DNA of 64,000 nucleotides from Streptomyces sp. AJS327 (GTDB lineage: Bacteria > Actinomycetota > Actinomycetes > Streptomycetales > Streptomycetaceae). The stretch lies in assembly GCF_013450295.1 (NCBI RefSeq), contig NZ_SKBR01000003.1, positions 62,001 to 126,000 on the forward strand. Direction: 5' to 3'. The notes below the pieces were generated by a model. The model saw nothing but the letters and a program-made list of their open reading frames with translations. It was not told the DNA's origin and ran no database searches. Both the position numbers and the translations under genes were made by a program. This document shows positions 26,005 through 34,477 of the stretch, in pieces; the stretch's first letter is position 1; every line of letters begins with the position of its first letter.

Positions 26005-27549
26005 ATGGACGCCCTCTCCTCCCTGATGGACGGCTTCGGCACCGCCCTGGCCCCCGTCAACCTGATGTGGGCGGCGATCGGCGTGCTGCTCGGCACCGCC
26101 ATCGGCGTCCTGCCCGGCATCGGCCCCGCGATGGCGGTCGCCCTGCTGCTGCCGGTCACCTACGGGCTCGACCCGGTGGGCGCCTTCATCATGTTCGCCG
26201 GGATCTACTACGGCGGGATGTTCGGCGGCTCCACCACCTCGATCCTGCTGAACACCCCCGGTGAGACCGCGGCGGTGATCGCCGCCGTCGAGGGGCACCC
26301 GATGGCGAAGGCGGGCCGCGGCTCGCAGGCGCTCGCCGCGGCGGCCATCGGCCACTTCGCGGGCGGGCTGATCGGCACCGTACTGCTGGTGATGCTGGCG
26401 CCCACGGTCGCCGAACTCGCGGTGGACATCGGGGCGCCGGACTACCTCGCCGTCATGGTGCTGGCCTTCATCGCCGTGACCTCGGTGCTGGGCAGCTCCC
26501 GGGTACGCGGCTTCGCCTCCCTGCTGATCGGGCTGACCCTCGGGCTGGTCGGCCTCGACCAGATGACCGGGCAGCAGCGCCTGACCTTCGGCAGCCTGCA
26601 ACTCTCCGACGGGATCGACGTCGTGATCGTCGCCGTCGGGCTCTTCGCGATCGGCGAGGCGCTGTGGATGGCCGCGCGGCCCGGCGGCCCGGGTGGGCCC
26701 GGCGGGGCCACCGGGCCGGGCCGGAAGGGGCGCGGCACCGCGCCGGAGGCGGAGCCGGTGGGACGGCCCTGGCTGGGCCGGGCGGAGCTGCGGCGCAGCT
26801 GGAAGCCGTGGCTGCGCGGCCCGTTGATCGGTTTCCCGTTCGGCGCGATCCCGGCCGGCGGCGCGGAGATCCCCACCTTCCTCTCGTACATCACCGAGAA
26901 GCGGCTCTCCCGCCACCGGAAGGAGTTCGGCAAGGGCGCGATCGAGGGCGTGGCCGGTCCGGAGTCGGCGGCCTCCGCCTCCGCCGCCGGAACGCTGGTC
27001 TCGATGCTGACGCTGGGGCTGCCCACCACGGCGGTTGCCGCCGTGCTGCTGGCCGCCTTCCAGAGCTACGGGATCCAGCCGGGGCCACTGCTGTTCGAGC
27101 GGGAGCCGGAACTGGTGTGGGGGCTGATCGCCTCGCTGTTCGTGGGCATGGTGATGCTGCTCGTCCTCAACCTGCCGCTCGCGCCGGTCTGGGCGAAGCT
27201 GCTGCGCGTCCCGCGTCCCTACCTCTACGCGGGCATCCTCTTCTTCGCCGCGGTCGGCGCCTACGCGGTCGGCGGCGAGCCGATCGACCTGGTGATCCTG
27301 CTCGTCATCGGGCTGCTCGGACTGCTGATGCGGCGGTTCGACCTGCCGGTGCTGCCCGCCATCATCGGCGTGATCCTCGGGCCCGCCGCCGAACAGCAGC
27401 TGCGCCGGGCGCTCCAGATCAGCGACGGCAGCGTCACCGGCCTCGTCAACACCCCGTTCTCGGTGACGGTGTACGCGGTGATCGCGCTCGTGCTGGCCTG
27501 GCCGTGGCTCAAACGGCTGCTGTGGCGCCCCCGTCGCCGCGTCCGCTGA
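26005..27549 (+). CDS. Tripartite tricarboxylate transporter, large membrane subunit TctA
   Basis: A 514-residue permease with about 11-12 membrane helices; ATG 26005 immediately follows the tctB stop. The two conserved glycine-rich half-motifs are visible: GTAIGVLPGIGPAMAVALLLP near the start with YYGGMFGGSTTSILLNTPG, and the second half IPAGGAEIPTFLSYITEKR with GVAGPESAASASAAGTLV. A short Gly-rich loop (about residues 222-245) separates the halves. It transports carboxylates delivered by TctC using an ion gradient. Confidence 0.94.
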   Translation: MDALSSLMDGFGTALAPVNLMWAAIGVLLGTAIGVLPGIGPAMAVALLLPVTYGLDPVGAFIMFAGIYYGGMFGGSTTSILLNTPGETAAVIAAVEGHPMAKAGRGSQALAAAAIGHFAGGLIGTVLLVMLAPTVAELAVDIGAPDYLAVMVLAFIAVTSVLGSSRVRGFASLLIGLTLGLVGLDQMTGQQRLTFGSLQLSDGIDVVIVAVGLFAIGEALWMAARPGGPGGPGGATGPGRKGRGTAPEAEPVGRPWLGRAELRRSWKPWLRGPLIGFPFGAIPAGGAEIPTFLSYITEKRLSRHRKEFGKGAIEGVAGPESAASASAAGTLVSMLTLGLPTTAVAAVLLAAFQSYGIQPGPLLFEREPELVWGLIASLFVGMVMLLVLNLPLAPVWAKLLRVPRPYLYAGILFFAAVGAYAVGGEPIDLVILLVIGLLGLLMRRFDLPVLPAIIGVILGPAAEQQLRRALQISDGSVTGLVNTPFSVTVYAVIALVLAWPWLKRLLWRPRRRVR

Positions 27550-28158
27550 CCCTCGCCCCGTCCGGCACTCCGGCCGCCCCGCGCACCTCGGGGGCGGCCG
27601 GACCCATGACGGCGCCCCCGCGCGCGGTCCCGACCGGCCACCGAGCGCCCGGTGGCCTCCCCGGCGGTCACCGGGCGCCCCGGGGGACGCCCCCGCCCCG
27701 CCGGCGCCGACCGTCGCGTCCCCCTCCCCACCTGCGAAGTCCCCCTGTCTCCCGGGGAGTTCACCCGAGGTCCGCCCCGCCACCCGCGCCTGTGCCGCGT
27801 CCCCCCGTCCCGCGCTCCGGCGCCCGCGCGGACCGGTCCCCGCGCCCCGTCCGCGCCGGGACGCCCCCGTTCCGCCCCGCTCCAGAGCGCGGGCGCACCG
27901 CCCGCCCGTCATGACGGTACGTACCGGCGGAATGACGGGGAGGGTTTACGCCAGACCGGACAACGCCCTCCGGGCCGATGGGTTTCGTTTGGTAATCTAA
28001 GTATTAACGCGCTCTTGACGCCTACTTGACAGTGCTGCCCAGACGCCGAGGAGGAGATCATCCAACCGCCATCCCCCGTCCCCAGCCCCCGCTCCCCACG
28101 CCGCACCACCCCCGACGTCACCAGCGCCACCGGCCCCACCCATGGGGGGCGTTGACCC
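27550..28158. other. 0.6-kb gap upstream of the CPA2 antiporter
   Basis: The first 350 bp are C-rich with no supported gene. Near 27975-28025 there is an AT-richer stretch (gtttggtaatctaagtattaac) followed by two TTGAC hexamers, a likely promoter area. Around 28046-28055 there is a very strong gaggaggag site not followed by any start codon. The antiporter instead uses a GGGGGG site near 28145. No TrkA-C/KhtT-like partner gene is found here. Confidence 0.45.
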
Positions 28159-29373
28159 ATGGGACACGCGGACACCCTCATAGCCATGGGCGGCGCCTTC
28201 GTGGCCGCCGCCGTGCTCGCCCGGCTCGGCAGCCGGATCGGCCTGCCGACCATCCCGCTGTTCATCCTCGCCGGGATCATGCTCGGCCCGAACACCCCCG
28301 GCTTCGTGCTGGTGGACGACGCGCACGACCTGGAGATGCTCTCCGCGCTCGGCCTCGTCCTGCTGCTGTTCTACCTCGGCCTCGAATTCCACATGGACGA
28401 CCTCAAGTCCGGTGGCAAACGCATGGCCCTCGCCGGATGCGGCTACCTCGCCCTCAACGTCGGCGCCGGACTGGCCTTCGGCTTCGCGCTCGGCTGGGGC
28501 ACCTCGGAGGCCCTGGTCCTAGCGGGCGTCCTCGGCATATCGTCCTCCGCGATCGTCACCAAGGTCCTGGTCGACCTCGGCCGGATCGGCAACCCCGAGA
28601 CCAAGCCGATCCTCGGCATCATCGTCGTCGAGGACATCTTCCTCGCCCTCTACCTCGCCGCGCTCCAGCCGGTCCTCGCGGGCGCCGACGGCCCCACCCA
28701 GGCCCTGACCCAGACCGGCAAGGCGTTCGCGTTCCTGCTGGTGCTCGCCGCGGCGGCCCGCTGGGGCACCCGGTTCATCGGGCGGCTGTTCTCCACCAAG
28801 GACAACGAGCTGCTCGTCATCTCCTTCCTCGGCGCGGCAGTCCTCGTCGCGGGCATCGCGGAGGAGTTCGGCGTCGCGGACGCCATCGGCGCGTTCATGG
28901 TCGGCCTGATGCTCGGCAACACCACCTCCGGTGAACGCATCCGCGAGCTGGTACACCCGCTGCGGGACGCCTTCGCCGCGATCTTCTTCTTCGCCTTCGG
29001 CCTCTCCATCGACCCGGGCGACCTGCCGAGCGTGCTGTGGCCGGTGATGATCGCCGTCTGCCTCACCGTGGTGATGAACGTCCTGGCCGGGCTGCTCGCC
29101 GCGCGGATCTACGACTTCGACGCGCAGCCCACCGCGAACATCGCCTCCACGCTGCTGGCCCGCGGTGAGTTCGCCCTGATCCTCGCCACGATGGCCGCGG
29201 CGGCGGGCCTGGACGACCGGCTCTCCCCGTTCATCGCCGGGTACGTGCTGATCCTCGCGGTCATCGCGCCGCTCGCCGCGGGGAAATCGCACTGGCTGGC
29301 GCGGATGCTGCCGAACCACCGCGAGGAGCCGGACGAGGCGTCGGCCGAGCCCCCGAAACTGGTGAACCACTGA
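28159..29373 (+). CDS. CPA2-family cation:proton antiporter (KefB/KhtU-like)
   Basis: A 404-residue integral membrane protein with about 12 helices, typical for CPA2 transporters such as KhtU. Conserved parts include IGLPTIPLFILAGIMLGPN at the start, LLFYLGLEFHMDDLKSGG, GISSSAIVTKVLVDLGRIGN, GIIVVEDIFLALYLA (with the ion-binding acidic residue in VED) and FFFAFGLSIDPGDLP. It ends after the membrane domain; the cytoplasmic TrkA-N nucleotide-binding domain of KefB/KefC is absent. It probably exchanges K+ or Na+ for protons. In many actinobacteria a separate TrkA-C protein controls it, but none is encoded in the immediate upstream gap. Confidence 0.9.
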   Translation: MGHADTLIAMGGAFVAAAVLARLGSRIGLPTIPLFILAGIMLGPNTPGFVLVDDAHDLEMLSALGLVLLLFYLGLEFHMDDLKSGGKRMALAGCGYLALNVGAGLAFGFALGWGTSEALVLAGVLGISSSAIVTKVLVDLGRIGNPETKPILGIIVVEDIFLALYLAALQPVLAGADGPTQALTQTGKAFAFLLVLAAAARWGTRFIGRLFSTKDNELLVISFLGAAVLVAGIAEEFGVADAIGAFMVGLMLGNTTSGERIRELVHPLRDAFAAIFFFAFGLSIDPGDLPSVLWPVMIAVCLTVVMNVLAGLLAARIYDFDAQPTANIASTLLARGEFALILATMAAAAGLDDRLSPFIAGYVLILAVIAPLAAGKSHWLARMLPNHREEPDEASAEPPKLVNH

Positions 29374-29450
29374 CCGTGCCGTTACCCCCGACCGCTCCGG
29401 CGCCACCCGGCAGTGCCAATCCGGCGCCGCCACCCCGGAACAGGCAGCCG

Positions 29451-29488
29451 CGCCCCCGCGCCCCCGGCCCACTCGGAGCGCGGGGGCG
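29451..29488 (+). terminator. Terminator-like hairpin after the antiporter gene
   Basis: Arms cgcccccgcgc (29451-29461) and gcgcgggggcg (29478-29488), 16-base loop, 78 bp after the stop. The rest of the 29374-29717 gap shows no gene. Confidence 0.6.
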
Positions 29489-29717
29489 CTGTCGCGTCCG
29501 GCGCACGGCCCCCCACCGGGCGAAGCCGCCCCGGGGCGGACACCGGCCCGCGGAACCGGGCGGAGCGCCACCCAGCCGGGGGATCACCGGGGGCACCGCA
29601 CCACGCGACCCCTTCGGGGGAATACCGTACGATCTGGCCTGTTCCAGGCGGGAGTTGTCCCTTTACGCCAGCGTGACAAGGCTGCGCTCAGCACCGCTGT
29701 CCCGGTAGGCTTTCCGT

Positions 29718-30014
29718 GTGATCTTCAAGCGAATCGGAAACGGGCGGCCGTACCCCGACCACGGCCGGGAGAGCACCCGCCAGTGGTCGGACGTGGCGCC
29801 ACGCCCGGTCCGCCTTGACCAGCTCGTCACCACCAAGGGCCAGCTCGATTTGGAGACCCTGCTCGCGGAGGACTCCACCTTCTACGGAGACCTCTTCGCC
29901 CACGTCGTCAAGTGGCAGGGCGACCTCTACCTGGAGGACGGACTGCACCGCGCCGTCCGGGCGGCCCTCCAGCAACGCCAGGTGCTGCACGCCCGCGTCC
30001 TGGAGCTGGACTGA
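29718..30014 (+). CDS. Small conserved actinobacterial protein (sometimes labelled VapB-like)
   Basis: A 98-residue cytoplasmic protein that I recognise only as a conserved Streptomyces hypothetical. Its pattern is a basic start (IFKRIGNGRPYPDHG), a central TTKGQLDLETLLAEDSTFYG segment and an amphipathic end (AVRAALQQRQVLHARVLELD). Automatic pipelines sometimes call it a type II toxin-antitoxin VapB-family antitoxin, but no toxin gene is adjacent, so I do not adopt that. GTG 29718 has no Shine-Dalgarno; TAGGCT at 29706-29711 could be a -10 box for a leaderless message. Confidence 0.75.
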   Translation: MIFKRIGNGRPYPDHGRESTRQWSDVAPRPVRLDQLVTTKGQLDLETLLAEDSTFYGDLFAHVVKWQGDLYLEDGLHRAVRAALQQRQVLHARVLELD

Positions 30015-30217
30015 CCGGACCGGCGGGCGGTACCGCTCCCCACCGGACAGCCGGACCCGACCCCGGGCGGCGGCGCGGAAGAGCGGCACGGGACGAGCGG
30101 CCCGCGGGCGCTCACTAAGCCCAGCCGCCGCACCGGGTTGCCCCTTTTGGGTAGGCGATCGGTTCGGGCATTGATCATCTAGTAGGCACCGCCCGCCGGG
30201 CGCACTACGCTGCGCGT

Positions 30218-30910
30218 ATGAGCATGCTCACACCTCCCGGCATGGGCGGAAAGTACCGCATCACGGGTGACCGCTACCCCCGGATGCGGAGGCCGAAGGG
30301 ACAGCGTCGGGTGGTGATGGCCTCCGTCGCGGCGGTCGTGGCGCTCGCCGCCGCGGGGTACGGCACGCTCGAACTCGTCCAGGTCTTCTCCGGCGACGAC
30401 AGCTCCACGGAGGCCAAGCGCGGCGGCGGCGCCTCCCCCTGCCCCTCCCCGTCCACCGGGGACGGCGGGAGCGAGGGCGCGCGGACCGCGTCCGGTGACG
30501 CGAAGCCCGGCGCGGAGCCCCGGGCGGAGCGGCTCCCGAAGCCGGGCTCGATCACCGTCAACGTCCTCAACGCGACCACCCGTTCCGGGCTGGCCAAGGA
30601 CACCGCCGACGAGCTGAAGAAGCGCGGCTTCACGATCGGTGAGATCGGGAACGCCCCGGCGAAGCTGGACAAGAAGGTGAAGGGCAGCGCCCTGCTGCTG
30701 GCCGCCCCGGGGAAGCGGACCACGGCCAGCCTCAAGGTGCTGGGCACCCAGCTCACCAAGCCCGAGACCAGTTACGAGGAGCGGGACGGGCGGGAGGTCG
30801 ACCTCGTCCTCGGGGACGACTTCACGAAGCTCACCGGGAAGAAGGAAGCCGACCACACCCTCTCCACCCTGCGCCGCGCCACCCCGGCTCCCGCCGCCTC
30901 CAACTGCTGA
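30218..30910 (+). CDS. Membrane-anchored LytR C-terminal-domain protein
   Basis: A 230-residue protein with a short cytoplasmic N-terminus, one membrane helix (about residues 33-52, VVMASVAAVVALAAAGYG), a Ser/Gly/Pro-rich extracytoplasmic spacer and a C-terminal LytR_C domain (about 108-215: GSITVNVLNATTRSGLAKDT, ELKKRGFTIGEIGNAPAKL, ALLLAAPG). LytR_C domains occur at the end of LytR-CpsA-Psr wall-polymer ligases and in stand-alone cell-envelope proteins like this one; their role is not settled. ATG 30218 lacks a Shine-Dalgarno and follows a TACGCT -10-like hexamer at 30206-30211, fitting a leaderless transcript. It is convergent with upp. Confidence 0.85.
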   Translation: MSMLTPPGMGGKYRITGDRYPRMRRPKGQRRVVMASVAAVVALAAAGYGTLELVQVFSGDDSSTEAKRGGGASPCPSPSTGDGGSEGARTASGDAKPGAEPRAERLPKPGSITVNVLNATTRSGLAKDTADELKKRGFTIGEIGNAPAKLDKKVKGSALLLAAPGKRTTASLKVLGTQLTKPETSYEERDGREVDLVLGDDFTKLTGKKEADHTLSTLRRATPAPAASNC

Positions 30911-31001
30911 GCCCGCCCCGGCAGTTGGCCGAAGCCGCCCCGTGCGGCGCGGTGGCCAGGCGACCGGCCCGCCGCCCGAGGCGGGCGGAGCGTCGGCCGG
31001 G

Positions 31002-31637
31002 TCAGCCGGCGGTGCCGTACATCCGGTCACCGGCGTCGCCGAGACCGGGCACGATGAAGCCCTGGTCGTTCAGGCAGCTGTCGACGGAGGCGGTGACGAC
31101 GGTCACCGGGGTGCCCGCCAGCTCCCGCTCCATCACGGCCACCCCCTCCGGCGCCGCCAGCAGGCAGAGCGCCGTGACGTCGTCGGCGCCCCGGTCGATC
31201 AGTTCCTTGATCCCGGCCACCAGGGTGCCGCCGGTCGCCAGCATCGGGTCCAGCACGTAGACCTGGCGCCCGGAGAGGTCGTCCGGCATCCGGTTGGCGT
31301 AGGTGGACGCCTGGAGCGTCTCCTCGTCCCGGATCATGCCGAGGAAGCCGACCTCGGCGGTGGGCAGCAGCCGGACCATGCCCTCCAGCATGCCGAGGCC
31401 CGCCCGGATGATCGGCACCACCAGGGGACGCGGGTGCGAGAGCCGCACCCCCTTCGTCTCGGTGACCGGGGTGCGGATATCGACCTCGTCGATGCGCACG
31501 TCGCGGGTGGCCTCATAGGCGAGCAGGGTCACCAGCTCGTCCGCGAGACGCCGGAATGTGGGGGAATCGGTGCGCTCGTCACGCAGCGTGGTGAGCTTGT
31601 GCGCCACCAGCGGGTGGTCTACGACGTGGGTCCGCAT
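31002..31637 (-). CDS. upp: Uracil phosphoribosyltransferase
   Basis: A 211-residue cytoplasmic salvage enzyme: uracil + PRPP to UMP + pyrophosphate. The sequence is near-canonical from MRTHVVDHPLVAHKLTTLRD through RPLVVPIIRAGLGMLEGM, the PRPP loop VYVLDPMLATGGTLVAGI and the uracil-binding C-terminal FIVPGLGDAGDRMYGT. Start at ATG 31637 matches family length exactly. No Shine-Dalgarno; a TACTGT hexamer about 7 nt upstream implies a leaderless mRNA. Convergent with the LytR_C gene. Confidence 0.97.
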   Translation of the reverse strand: MRTHVVDHPLVAHKLTTLRDERTDSPTFRRLADELVTLLAYEATRDVRIDEVDIRTPVTETKGVRLSHPRPLVVPIIRAGLGMLEGMVRLLPTAEVGFLGMIRDEETLQASTYANRMPDDLSGRQVYVLDPMLATGGTLVAGIKELIDRGADDVTALCLLAAPEGVAVMERELAGTPVTVVTASVDSCLNDQGFIVPGLGDAGDRMYGTAG

Positions 31638-31785
31638 GACCCCGACAGTATCCGAGGGTCCCGGCGGGGAGACCGCCCCGGGTGCTCCGGGCGCATGGCC
31701 ACAGCCTGGAGGGGAAGGTAGGGACGTCGACGCACGATCGCCGCAGGCACCCCGCCCCGCGCGGGCACGCACCGGAGGTGTGCAC

Positions 31786-32160
31786 ATGCCAGAGCGAGAC
31801 GACCCCGGACCGGCCAGAGGCTCCGGCAGAGCGCGCGGCGGCGCCTCCCCCCGGGACGGCGACCGGCCCCGCGAGGAGGGCCACTCCCGGGAGAGCCCCA
31901 CGAGCCGGGAGCGGGAGCGCGCTCCGGCGGTCGCCGGCGGCCGCGACCCCGGCCGCACCCGCGAGTCCCCCCGGTACCTGCCGCCTGACGACTCCCAGCG
32001 GAGCCCCGAGGACACCGAACGCGCCGAGCGGCTACGCCGCCGCGCCCGCTTTCTCCGGGAGCTGAACGAGGCGAAGGAGCTGCGGGAACGCGTCCAGCCC
32101 CGGCGGGCCCGCGCGGCGCGGATGCGGCAGCAGATGCTCATGCGGACGTTTCGCTGGTGA
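31786..32160 (+). CDS. Small charged protein upstream of the tadA neighbourhood
   Basis: A 124-residue hydrophilic protein without known function. ATG 31786 has GGAGG 7 nt upstream. The first 65 residues are disordered-looking (Arg, Gly, Ser, Pro). The last 50 form a strongly basic helix with heptad character (AERLRRRARFLRELNEAKEL, RERVQPRRARAARMRQQML), so it may bind nucleic acid or a partner through a coiled coil. It precedes the tRNA adenosine deaminase-associated gene in the same direction. Confidence 0.65.
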   Translation: MPERDDPGPARGSGRARGGASPRDGDRPREEGHSRESPTSRERERAPAVAGGRDPGRTRESPRYLPPDDSQRSPEDTERAERLRRRARFLRELNEAKELRERVQPRRARAARMRQQMLMRTFRW

Positions 32161-32351
32161 CACCCCCCGGCCCGCCGCCGGACCCCGAACGCGCCACTGC
32201 CCTGGCAGACCTCCTGCCGCGCCACCGCAAACGCGGGCGCGGCGCACGACCGAAGACCCCTCGCACGGCGCCGGTTTCTGCCACGATTCCGATGGGGCGG
32301 GGGAACCTCCTCGTCAGCACTCGGACATCTGGAATCAGTGGGAGAGTCACG

Positions 32352-32888
32352 GTGTATTTCGCCGCACTGCTCGCGCGCACCGAAGACGGGTGGGAAGCGA
32401 GCGACACGGAGCTCGACGATGTGGAAACCCTCGCCGACCTGGCCGACCTGGCCCGGGAGGCCGCTACGGACGACGAACCGGTACTGGTCTGCATCGAGCA
32501 GGAGGCCGCCTGGTTCGGCATCGTCCGGGTAGACGGAGAGGACGACCCGCGCGTCTTCGTCTCCGACGCCGCCGCCGCGACGCGCAGTTCGTACGGCGAG
32601 ATCCTGCTCTCCGACGAGCTGCTCGGCCGCGAGCCCGAGGACACCTCGGTCCTGGACCGGCTGGCGAGCCTGGACGGCACGGAGGAGGGCGAACCCGACG
32701 CCGCCGGGGAGGAGGCGACCGGCGAGGAGGACGCGGAGCAGACCCCCGTCGGGCCGCTCGGCGACTCCGGGCTCCTCTCCGACCTGGGCCTGGGCAGCAG
32801 AGCGCTGCTGGGCCTCACCCCCCAGGACGCGCTGAGCGAGATCGCCGACGCACTGGGATGCCCCGACGTCCTGGAGGCCGTCCGCTGA
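32352..32888 (+). CDS. tRNA adenosine deaminase-associated protein
   Basis: A 178-residue acidic protein conserved next to tadA in actinobacteria. GTG 32352 (GGGAGAG 6 nt upstream) begins precisely at the conserved VYFAALLARTEDGWEASDTE. The frame is open back to 32157 but the added part is unlike the family. The middle reads DDEPVLVCIEQEAAWFGIVR. The C-terminal third is an acidic spacer followed by a conserved GLTPQDALSEIADALGCPDV tail. Its biochemical role is not established; the name comes from gene neighbourhood. The tadA gene starts 121 bp downstream. Confidence 0.88.
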   Translation: MYFAALLARTEDGWEASDTELDDVETLADLADLAREAATDDEPVLVCIEQEAAWFGIVRVDGEDDPRVFVSDAAAATRSSYGEILLSDELLGREPEDTSVLDRLASLDGTEEGEPDAAGEEATGEEDAEQTPVGPLGDSGLLSDLGLGSRALLGLTPQDALSEIADALGCPDVLEAVR

Positions 32889-33009
32889 CACGCCGCGCGG
32901 CCCCGGAGTCCAGGCCCCGGGCTCCGGAACCGCCGCGCCCCACGGCACCACGCCCTCCCCGGGCCGGGCGGCCCGAACCGGCCGCCCGGCCCGGGTGCAC
33001 ACTGACCGT

Positions 33010-33681
33010 ATGACCGAGCACCCCGGCCGGACCGCGCACACCGGGTCCGAAGGGCCCGCCGCTCCCGTCCCCGGCCACCCCGGGTCCGCCCCCGCGTGCG
33101 ACCCGGCGCGTCAGCCGGTGCCCGATCCGCCGTCTGACCCGATCCACGCCCCGGCCCCCGACCCCGTACGGGACCCCTGGGTCGCGCCGATGCGCCGGGC
33201 ACTGGCACAGGCCGCCCGCGCCCCCGAGTCCGGTGACGTACCGGTCGGTGCCGTGGTCCTGGGCCCGGACGGCACCGAGCTGGGCCGGGGCCACAACGAG
33301 CGGGAGGCCACCGGCGATCCGACCGCGCACGCCGAACTCGTCGCGATCCGGGCCGCCGCCCGCGCCCTGGGCGGCTGGCGGCTCAGCGGCTGCACGCTGC
33401 TGGTGACCCTGGAGCCCTGCACGATGTGCGCGGGCGCGATCGTCCTCTCCCGCCTCGACCGCGTGGTCTACGGGGCGCCGGACGCCAAGGCCGGAGCCGC
33501 CGGTTCCGTCTGGGACGCGGTACGGGACCGGCGGCTGAACCACCGGCCGGAGGTGATCAACGACGTGCTCGCCCCGGAGTGCGGCGCCCTCCTCACCCGC
33601 TTCTTCCGCGCCCCCACACCCCCCGGCACACCCCCGCACCCCACCGCACCACCCGCACCGCCCGGCACCCCCGCGCCGTGA
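33010..33681 (+). CDS. tadA: tRNA-specific adenosine deaminase TadA
   Basis: A 223-residue zinc deaminase converting A34 to inosine in tRNA-Arg(ACG), whose gene is also in this window (49158-49230). Catalytic set intact: HAE (in DPTAHAELVAIRAAA) and PCTMC (in TLEPCTMCAGAIVLSRLDRV), plus GALLTRFF near the end. Compared with the usual 150-160 residues it has about 60 extra Pro/Asp/Ala-rich N-terminal residues and a Pro/Thr tail. An alternative start at ATG 33190 would give a standard-length enzyme. ATG 33010 is chosen because it is close to a likely leaderless promoter and leaves the usual tadA gap. tRNA-Ser(CGA) follows 77 bp downstream. Confidence 0.9.
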   Translation: MTEHPGRTAHTGSEGPAAPVPGHPGSAPACDPARQPVPDPPSDPIHAPAPDPVRDPWVAPMRRALAQAARAPESGDVPVGAVVLGPDGTELGRGHNEREATGDPTAHAELVAIRAAARALGGWRLSGCTLLVTLEPCTMCAGAIVLSRLDRVVYGAPDAKAGAAGSVWDAVRDRRLNHRPEVINDVLAPECGALLTRFFRAPTPPGTPPHPTAPPAPPGTPAP

Positions 33682-33758
33682 TCCGGGCCGCCGACCGTCA
33701 CGAGGAGGCCCGGATACCGGTTTCCGTCCACGCGCCCCCGTGGGCTAGAGTTCCTCTC

Positions 33759-33846
33759 GGTAGCGTGTCCGAGCGGCCGAAGGAGCTCGCCTCGAAAGCG
33801 AGTGAGGGGCAACCCCCCTCCGTGGGTTCAAATCCCACCGCTACCG
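33759..33846 (+). tRNA. tRNA-Ser(CGA)
   Basis: 88-nt class II tRNA. Acceptor arms ggtagcg and cgctacc, discriminator G; anticodon arm ctcgc-ctCGAaa-gcgag giving anticodon CGA (codon UCG); long variable arm tgaggggcaacccccctcc-like; T arm with gggttcaaatccc. CCA is not encoded. Confidence 0.95.
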
Positions 33847-34312
33847 CTCAGCAGTACGGCGAGGGCTGGACCTGACATCGGGTCCGGCCCTTTTCCGTGC
33901 GCGCCCACCCGGAGGGCTCCGGCAACCCCCGGCACCCCACCTCCTCCCGCCTTCTCCTCGCCGTCGCCTTCCCTCGTCCTCTCCCGTCCTCTCCGGTCTT
34001 CTGCCGCCTTCTGTCGGCCTCTCCCGTCTTCTCCGCGCGGCTCCGTACCGGGCGAGGGGGCGGCGTCGAGCCCCCGGCCGGGCGGTCGGGCCCGCGACGG
34101 GAGGCGCCGGTCAGGGGGCGGCGGGGAGCGCGCGAGGTGCGGGTTTCGGGGGTTCCGTGGGAGGTGTGCGGGAGTTTGGTGTATGCCCCAAATGAGCGGC
34201 CACCCAGGCGTTTTGGTCTTTCCAAACCCCGACCGGAGGCCGAACGCGCCGGGCTAGACTCGCACACCCAACCGATCGCACCGGTGACGTGGCGCGCAGC
34301 GGAGAGGCAGAC
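33847..34312. other. Gap between tRNA-Ser and a small membrane protein gene
   Basis: No gene seen. A pyrimidine-rich tract (cctctcc, cttctgc repeats, about 33950-34040) follows the tRNA. Near 34200-34260 the sequence is AT-richer and holds TAGACT (34253-34258), a probable -10 element for the next small gene. Confidence 0.4.
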
Positions 34313-34477
34313 ATGGTGCAAGCGAAGAAGGTCGTGACCTACTTGGTCATCGTCTTCGTGCTCTACACGATCATCACGTCACCGGCCAGATCCGCCGACC
34401 TCGTCCAAATAGGCTTCGAGGGCATCTCCAGTGCCGCCCAGGGCGTCGGGGAGTTCATGACGCAACTCGTCCACTGA
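34313..34477 (+). CDS. Small single-pass membrane protein
   Basis: A 54-residue protein. ATG 34313 has GGAGAGG 6 nt upstream. It has a short basic start (VQAKK), one hydrophobic helix (VVTYLVIVFVLYTIITSP), and a mildly hydrophobic C-terminal part with VQIGFEGISSAAQGVGEF. I recall such proteins as conserved in Streptomyces near the sigma-factor pair, function unknown. Coding is supported by ribosome-binding site, promoter-like TAGACT upstream and codon usage. Confidence 0.75.
   Translation: MVQAKKVVTYLVIVFVLYTIITSPARSADLVQIGFEGISSAAQGVGEFMTQLVH

Noticed and set aside
25933..27912. 659-codon minus-strand frame opposite tctA
   Set aside because: Antisense of a clear TctA; content is His/Gln/Asp/Gly-rich with no recognisable domain.
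27930..28060. Possible riboswitch (for example ydaO type) before the antiporter
   Set aside because: AT-richer leader and strong ribosome-binding-like sequence exist, but I could not align any conserved riboswitch core.
29718..30014. VapB antitoxin label for the 98-residue protein
   Set aside because: No VapC-like or other toxin gene is adjacent and no ribbon-helix-helix pattern is evident.
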